Below, piece by piece: positions 14,977 to 17,983 of a stretch of DNA of 17,983 bases. The DNA is from Caryophanales bacterium (GTDB lineage Bacteria > Bacillota_I > Bacilli_A > RF39 > UBA660): positions 1-17,983 of the forward strand of contig JAEEZO010000051.1 of NCBI GenBank assembly GCA_016291895.1, given 5' to 3'. Every line of letters begins with the position of its first letter. The stretch's first letter is position 1. The notes below the pieces were generated by a model. It was not told the DNA's origin. It saw only the letters and a program-made list of their open reading frames with translations, and searched no databases. The position numbers and the translations under genes were made by a program.

Positions 14977-15301
14977 CTTGTGTACCTCTTAATTCGATAT
15001 TATCCTCTGTCTTTTGAGTTTCTCTTTTAACTTCTTCCAAACCTTCATCATAATTATTAGAAGCATAATATAAAAACTTAATAAAGGCATCTATCTTTTT
15101 AGCAATTGTTTCAAAATCTTTAATATTTTGGATATAGTCAATCATTACAGCATTCTTAATATCACTTTTCCAAGTTAAATTCTTCTCTAATTCTTTATAT
15201 TCGATAATAAATTGATTTAATTCTTCTAGTCTTTTTTCTTCTTTTTTTATAATATTAGTCAAATTATTACCATTAACATGAATAACTTTATTAGAACTCA
15301 T
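14966..15301 (-). CDS. WXG100-like small helical protein (111 aa), first gene of the operon
   Basis: A 111-aa helical hairpin. Helix 1 (about 11-41) ends at LTWKSDIKNAV, where Trp44-Lys45-Ser46 sits like the WXG turn (Ser for Gly), and helix 2 covers about 50-100. The C-terminal tail is charged and polar. It has no signal peptide or membrane segment. GGTGAT precedes ATG 15301. It heads the operon, 11 bases overlapping the next small gene, and is likely one of the ESX-like partners needed to carry the lipase to a type VIIb system (inference). It could also be an unrelated coiled-coil protein. Confidence 0.7.
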   Translation of the reverse strand: MSSNKVIHVNGNNLTNIIKKEEKRLEELNQFIIEYKELEKNLTWKSDIKNAVMIDYIQNIKDFETIAKKIDAFIKFLYYASNNYDEGLEEVKRETQKTEDNIELRGTQDGN

Positions 15302-15326
15302 ATCATCACCATATTCTATATTCTCA

Positions 15327-15335
15327 ATAATATCA
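15327..15335 (-). promoter_or_regulatory. Extended -10 promoter of the type VII-like operon
   Basis: TGATATTAT on the minus strand, about 26 bases upstream of ATG 15301. No clear -35; no terminator separates it from the AIM24 terminator at 15398-15421. Confidence 0.5.
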
Positions 15336-15390
15336 TAACATATAATTAATGATTAAAATAATTATTTATTAAAGTATTCAAATTATATGT

Positions 15391-15421
15391 AAAATAAAAA
15401 GACAAGATATTACTTGTCTTT
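15391..15421 (-). terminator. Terminator of the AIM24-family gene
   Basis: AAAGACAAG / CTTGTCTTT stem with a six-base ATATTA loop, followed on the minus strand by TTTTTATTTTA. It begins six bases after the AIM24 stop. Confidence 0.82.
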
Positions 15422-15427
15422 CTTTTT

Positions 15428-16285
15428 TTATTTTTTAGTAAATAAATTAACGACTGTAGATGCAGTATCTGTTGAAGTTGATGGATAAGGCATATAAGGA
15501 TATAAGATATTTGCTGTTTTACTAATAGGCATAGATTGCAATACAACTTTACCAGGTCCCGTAATAACAGTATTAAAGATTCCTTCACCACCTAAGAAAA
15601 TGTTTTTAAAACCTTTATTAGTTTCAATATCAATTTGGCAAGTTGAATCCATCATTACTAAGTGTCCTGTACTAATAACAATTCTTTCTCCTGGTTGTAG
15701 TACTTTTTCTTCCATACTACCATCAATTTCAATAAATACTTTACCATTTCCAGACATTCTTTGCATAATGAATCCTTCACCAGCAAATAAACCTACACCA
15801 ATCTTTTTATTGAAATGAATAGAAACTTCTACTCCACTTGTTCCAGCTAAGAAAGCACTTTTTTGACAAATAACATCTTGTCCTGGTTTAACATCAACCG
15901 CCATGATTGCTCCAGGGAAACTTGATGAAAAGGCAATATAAGAATTATCTTCTTGTGCAGTATAAATATTTTGGAATAATCTTTCACCAGAAAACATTCT
16001 TGAAAAGACTTTCCCAACACCACCATTAGAAGTTGTTTCCATCGTTACACTAGGTGATTTCCATGACATTGAACCACCTTCACATATAATTTGTTCTCCT
16101 CTTCGAAGATTCAAAATAAGATATGGTAAATTACCACCTTTTATTTCATAATTAAGATCAACTGGTGCCATAACATTAGTATTAACAGCAGCATTACCGA
16201 ATTGTTGTCCACAATAAGGGCAAAACGCACTATTTTGAGCAACTTGTCCACCACAAGTTGGACAAACAAAAGCATTATTATTCAT
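15428..16285 (-). CDS. AIM24-family protein with N-terminal zinc ribbon
   Basis: A 285-aa protein. The first 30 residues hold a zinc-ribbon pair (CPTC 8-11, CPYC 22-25). The rest is the AIM24/TIGR00266 beta-repeat domain, with Gly-rich strands such as LRRGEQIICEGGSMSW, FLAGTSGVEVSIHFNKKIGVGLFAGEG and FLGGEGIFNTVITGPGKV. The domain's function is unresolved (the yeast AIM24 acts in mitochondrial membrane organisation; the bacterial role is unknown). There is no signal peptide or membrane helix. AGGAGG lies before the ATG, so expression should be strong. It is monocistronic, with its own promoter and terminator. The zinc ribbon could bind a partner or nucleic acid (inference). Confidence 0.92.
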   Translation of the reverse strand: MNNNAFVCPTCGGQVAQNSAFCPYCGQQFGNAAVNTNVMAPVDLNYEIKGGNLPYLILNLRRGEQIICEGGSMSWKSPSVTMETTSNGGVGKVFSRMFSGERLFQNIYTAQEDNSYIAFSSSFPGAIMAVDVKPGQDVICQKSAFLAGTSGVEVSIHFNKKIGVGLFAGEGFIMQRMSGNGKVFIEIDGSMEEKVLQPGERIVISTGHLVMMDSTCQIDIETNKGFKNIFLGGEGIFNTVITGPGKVVLQSMPISKTANILYPYMPYPSTSTDTASTVVNLFTKK

Positions 16286-16304
16286 TTACTATCCTCCTAT
16301 AGTA

Positions 16305-16333
16305 AGTATAACATTACATAACTATGAAAGCAA
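16305..16333 (-). promoter_or_regulatory. Promoter of the AIM24-family gene
   Basis: Minus-strand -35 TTGCTT (16328-16333), a 17-base spacer and -10 TATACT (16305-16310), with TG one base upstream of the -10 (TGTTATACT). It is one of the best promoters in the window. Confidence 0.75.
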
Positions 16334-16345
16334 TTATAAAGAATA

Positions 16346-16372
16346 ATAAAAAAACAGTCTTTATAGACTGTT
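16346..16372 (-). terminator. Terminator of the tRNA-Gly gene
   Basis: AACAGTCT / AGACTGTT stem with a TTAT loop; on the minus strand it is followed by T7. It starts about 12 bases after the tRNA 3' CCA. Confidence 0.85.
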
Positions 16373-16383
16373 AATTTTATATA

Positions 16384-16457
16384 TGGAGCGGGTGACCGGA
16401 ATCGGACCGGCGTGATCAGCTTGGAAGGCTGGAATTCTACCATTAAACTACACCCGC
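16384..16457 (-). tRNA. tRNA-Gly (anticodon UCC)
   Basis: A 74-base gene including an encoded CCA. The acceptor stem is GCGGGTG / CACCCGC, the D-loop contains TTTAATGGTAGA, the anticodon stem is CAGC/GCTG around CTTCCAA (anticodon TCC at 16425-16423), and the T arm is CCGG-TCCGATT-CCGG. All four arms pair well. UCC reads GGN glycine codons, which are mostly GGT and GGA in this window. Confidence 0.96.
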
Positions 16458-16524
16458 AAATATCAAGTCATTAATTATTTAGCATAAATAGACTAAACAG
16501 CCAAATAAGCAAATGACATGATTA

Positions 16525-16552
16525 AGTATATCAAAAATAAAGATAATGTCAA
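16525..16552 (-). promoter_or_regulatory. Promoter of tRNA-Gly
   Basis: A perfect -35 TTGACA (16547-16552), a 16-base spacer and -10 TATACT (16525-16530), with the TG extension (TGATATACT). The coaD stop codon TGA (16551-16549) is part of the -35 box. The expected start near 16518 leaves a 60-base pre-tRNA leader. Confidence 0.8.
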
Positions 16553-17031
16553 GCCTTTTTTTGTAAATTTAGTATCTCTAATACTTCATTAGGTACATAT
16601 TTACTAATATCTTTTTTAAGATTAAATAGTTCTTTAACCGCACTTGATGAAATAAATTCTAATTCTCGATCAGACATTAAATAAACAGTATCAATTTCAT
16701 CATTTGATAATTCTTTATTATAATAATCTAATACTTTTTCATTTTCAAAATCAATAGAACTTCTTAAACCTCGAAGGATACAATTACAATTATTATCTTT
16801 GCATACATCAATTGTTGCTCCACTTCCTATTATTACTTCAACATTAGGATTATTATTAAAAATCTTTTTTATTATATCTAATCGATCTTCTTTCGATAAT
16901 AAACTCTTTTTATTAGGGTTATCCATAATAGCGATTACAACATTATCAAATATCTTTAATGCTCGATTAATAATATTTATATGACCATTTGTTATGGGGT
17001 CAAAACTAGCGGGATATAATACTCTTTTCAT
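16549..17031 (-). CDS. coaD: Phosphopantetheine adenylyltransferase
   Basis: A 160-aa enzyme that makes dephospho-CoA from 4'-phosphopantetheine and ATP, the next-to-last step of CoA synthesis. The nucleotidyltransferase motif is SFDPITNGH (9-17, with the (T/H)xGH turn at 14-17), followed by the conserved RGLRSSIDFENE and the ISSSAVKE phosphate-binding region near the end. Length is normal. Its ATG overlaps the coaE end by 26 bases, so the two are read together. Its last codon leads into the tRNA-Gly promoter. Confidence 0.96.
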   Translation of the reverse strand: MKRVLYPASFDPITNGHINIINRALKIFDNVVIAIMDNPNKKSLLSKEDRLDIIKKIFNNNPNVEVIIGSGATIDVCKDNNCNCILRGLRSSIDFENEKVLDYYNKELSNDEIDTVYLMSDRELEFISSSAVKELFNLKKDISKYVPNEVLEILNLQKKA

Positions 17032-17569
17032 ACATTTTCACTCTTTCTATATCTATTTCATTATCTGGTAAAACGATATCAAAATCATTTTTGTTATATA
17101 TGATACTACTCTCTTCTCTACTTTTTAAATATTCGGGACTAATATTATCTCTTTTCAATATTCTTTCTTCTCTTATTTCATATGGAGTATCAATTAATAT
17201 CTTTAAATCACACATCTTAAAATATTTAACTTTAGGTAGTAGTTGCCAATCAAAGATTACATTTTTAGAATTTCCAATTAATTGATCTATCTCTCTTTCC
17301 ATATATTTCCATGTAATCTCTATTAACTTATTCATATTATCTTGGTTATTAAAAACTTTTTTACCTAAAAGTTTTCGATTTATTTTATTATCTGTTAGTA
17401 TATCTTCACCAAAAGTCTTAATTAATTCATTCTTTACTTCATCTAATTCATTAACTTGATGACCTATTTTATCAATATCAATATATATATAATCATTTAA
17501 TTCTTCTAAAAGTTTCTTGGATAGTGTTGATTTTCCACTACCTTGTTTTCCACAAATACCGATATACAT
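17006..17569 (-). CDS. coaE: Dephospho-CoA kinase (divergent)
   Basis: A 187-aa P-loop kinase that phosphorylates dephospho-CoA to CoA. It has GKQGSGKST (7-15), the YIDIDKIGHQV stretch that fits the family's DADxIxH region, NRKLLGKKVF matching the DRxxLgxxVF region, and a basic lid with RILKRD. The usual HP of the family's IxHPxI motif is replaced by TWKYM, so this copy is divergent. ATG 17569 follows GGAGGG by 6 bases; the upstream ATG at 17581 is unlikely because it lies within that leader. Pairing with coaD, as the last enzyme of the same pathway, supports the call. Confidence 0.82.
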   Translation of the reverse strand: MYIGICGKQGSGKSTLSKKLLEELNDYIYIDIDKIGHQVNELDEVKNELIKTFGEDILTDNKINRKLLGKKVFNNQDNMNKLIEITWKYMEREIDQLIGNSKNVIFDWQLLPKVKYFKMCDLKILIDTPYEIREERILKRDNISPEYLKSREESSIIYNKNDFDIVLPDNEIDIERVKMYEKSIISR

Positions 17570-17585
17570 TATTCCCTCCATAATA

Positions 17586-17591
17586 ATTATA
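17586..17591 (-). promoter_or_regulatory. -10 box of the coaE-coaD promoter
   Basis: TATAAT on the minus strand with a poor -35 (TTTAAT, 17 bases away). Only a very short leader carrying GGAGGG would remain. It lies between the divergent coaE and flippase-like genes. Confidence 0.5.
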
Positions 17592-17644
17592 CTAATTGTT
17601 TATAAAAAATTAAAGATATGTTATTCTTGTATATGGAGTGTGTA

Positions 17645-17983
17645 ATGAAACATCGTTTAAGAAACAGTTTAATTATTTTATTTATTACCATTATTATGCT
17701 TTATTTCCTGCTAAAAGATAATTTTAATGAAATAATTGAAATCATATCTAAAGCTAGTTTCCCATGGATTCTTGTTGCCATAATCATTTATTTAATATAC
17801 TTTGTTACAGATACAATTCCTTTTTATATCTTTACTAAAAATTATAATAAAGATATATCTTTTAAGTTCATGCTTTATTTAAATTCTATTACAAAATTTT
17901 TTAATGGTATAACCCCTCTTGCTACAGGTGGTCAACCTATGCAGATATATGAACTTCGTAAAAAAGGAACAAGTACTGCTAAT
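17645..17983 (+). CDS. LPG-synthase/flippase-like membrane protein (YbhN/UPF0104 type), cut by the right edge
   Basis: The first 113 codons of an open frame that runs off the window. The basic start MKHRLRNS is followed by two membrane helices (about 8-22 and 40-57) and then the hallmark of the lysylphosphatidylglycerol-synthase membrane domain, FFNGITPLATGGQPMQIYELRKKG (near residues 85-109). Family members include MprF-like flippase parts and the AglD-type UPF0104 proteins, which move or modify membrane lipids. GGAG lies 7 bases before ATG 17645. The C-terminal part, which would tell a stand-alone flippase from an MprF-type enzyme, is missing. Confidence 0.85.
   Translation, partial: MKHRLRNSLIILFITIIMLYFLLKDNFNEIIEIISKASFPWILVAIIIYLIYFVTDTIPFYIFTKNYNKDISFKFMLYLNSITKFFNGITPLATGGQPMQIYELRKKGTSTAN

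Noticed and set aside
15346..15591. Open frame on the minus strand, 81 codons
   Set aside because: It is a different-frame shadow of the AIM24 gene's 3' end plus the spacer, with Leu/Ile-rich low-complexity sequence and no ribosome site of its own.
16458..16524. Hairpin in the tRNA leader (GTCATT pairing with AATGAC)
   Set aside because: Only six base pairs across about 50 bases of AT-rich sequence; chance pairing is likely.
17596..17627. Plus-strand promoter of the flippase-like gene (TTGTTT with TATTCT or TATGTT)
   Set aside because: Spacers of 20 or 15 bases are outside the usual range and the boxes are weak; no confident choice.

Overview
This is an AT-rich, gene-dense chromosomal window with the look of a small-genome, gut-associated Firmicute of the Bacilli/Mollicutes side, for example an RF39- or Acholeplasma/Izemoplasma-like lineage (inference). 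The grounds are the low G+C, the strong Shine-Dalgarno sites, single-copy housekeeping genes and a tmRNA tag ending in ALAFA, which resembles the ...AFA tags of Mollicutes. TGA acts as a stop (coaD and the 70-aa gene end in TGA) and Trp is TGG, so this is code 11, not the Mycoplasma code.

Layout, left to right. At the left edge is the 5' part of tmRNA (ssrA, minus). Then come a zinc-dependent phospholipase C-like protein and a short-chain dehydrogenase, each with its own promoter. A five-gene minus-strand operon follows: der (ribosome-assembly GTPase), a 70-aa unknown, a diacylglycerol-kinase-like lipid kinase, a stand-alone ClpB-D1-like AAA+ ATPase and a 132-aa membrane protein. Divergent from der is dxs (first step of MEP isoprenoid synthesis), which ends on a bidirectional terminator. 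Next is a minus-strand trio of two membrane-anchored CSHC thioredoxin-like proteins around a bacterial PH-domain protein, then a secreted staphylococcal-type nuclease and a 270-aa unknown. Divergent from these are a chloramphenicol-acetyltransferase-like protein and a 135-aa membrane-anchored protein.

The most notable region is 11887-15301. It is a minus-strand operon of three small helical proteins (two with degenerate WXG-like turns), a 731-aa protein with a GYSLGGG lipase/alpha-beta hydrolase core, and a DUF4176 protein. This resembles a type VIIb (ESX/Ess-like) secreted lipase effector with its helical targeting partners. No secretion machinery gene (EssC, EssB, YukD) and no obvious immunity gene is in the window.

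The right end holds an AIM24-family protein with an N-terminal zinc ribbon, a tRNA-Gly(UCC), an overlapping coaE-coaD pair (the last two steps of CoA synthesis) and, on the plus strand, the start of an LPG-synthase/flippase-like membrane protein that runs off the edge.

Two habits recur. Most promoters are extended -10 boxes (TGNTATAAT-like) with poor -35 boxes, and several stop codons lie inside the stem or A/T tract of the terminator. No stretch over 300 bases lacks a gene. I saw no insertion sequence, CRISPR array or integrase.
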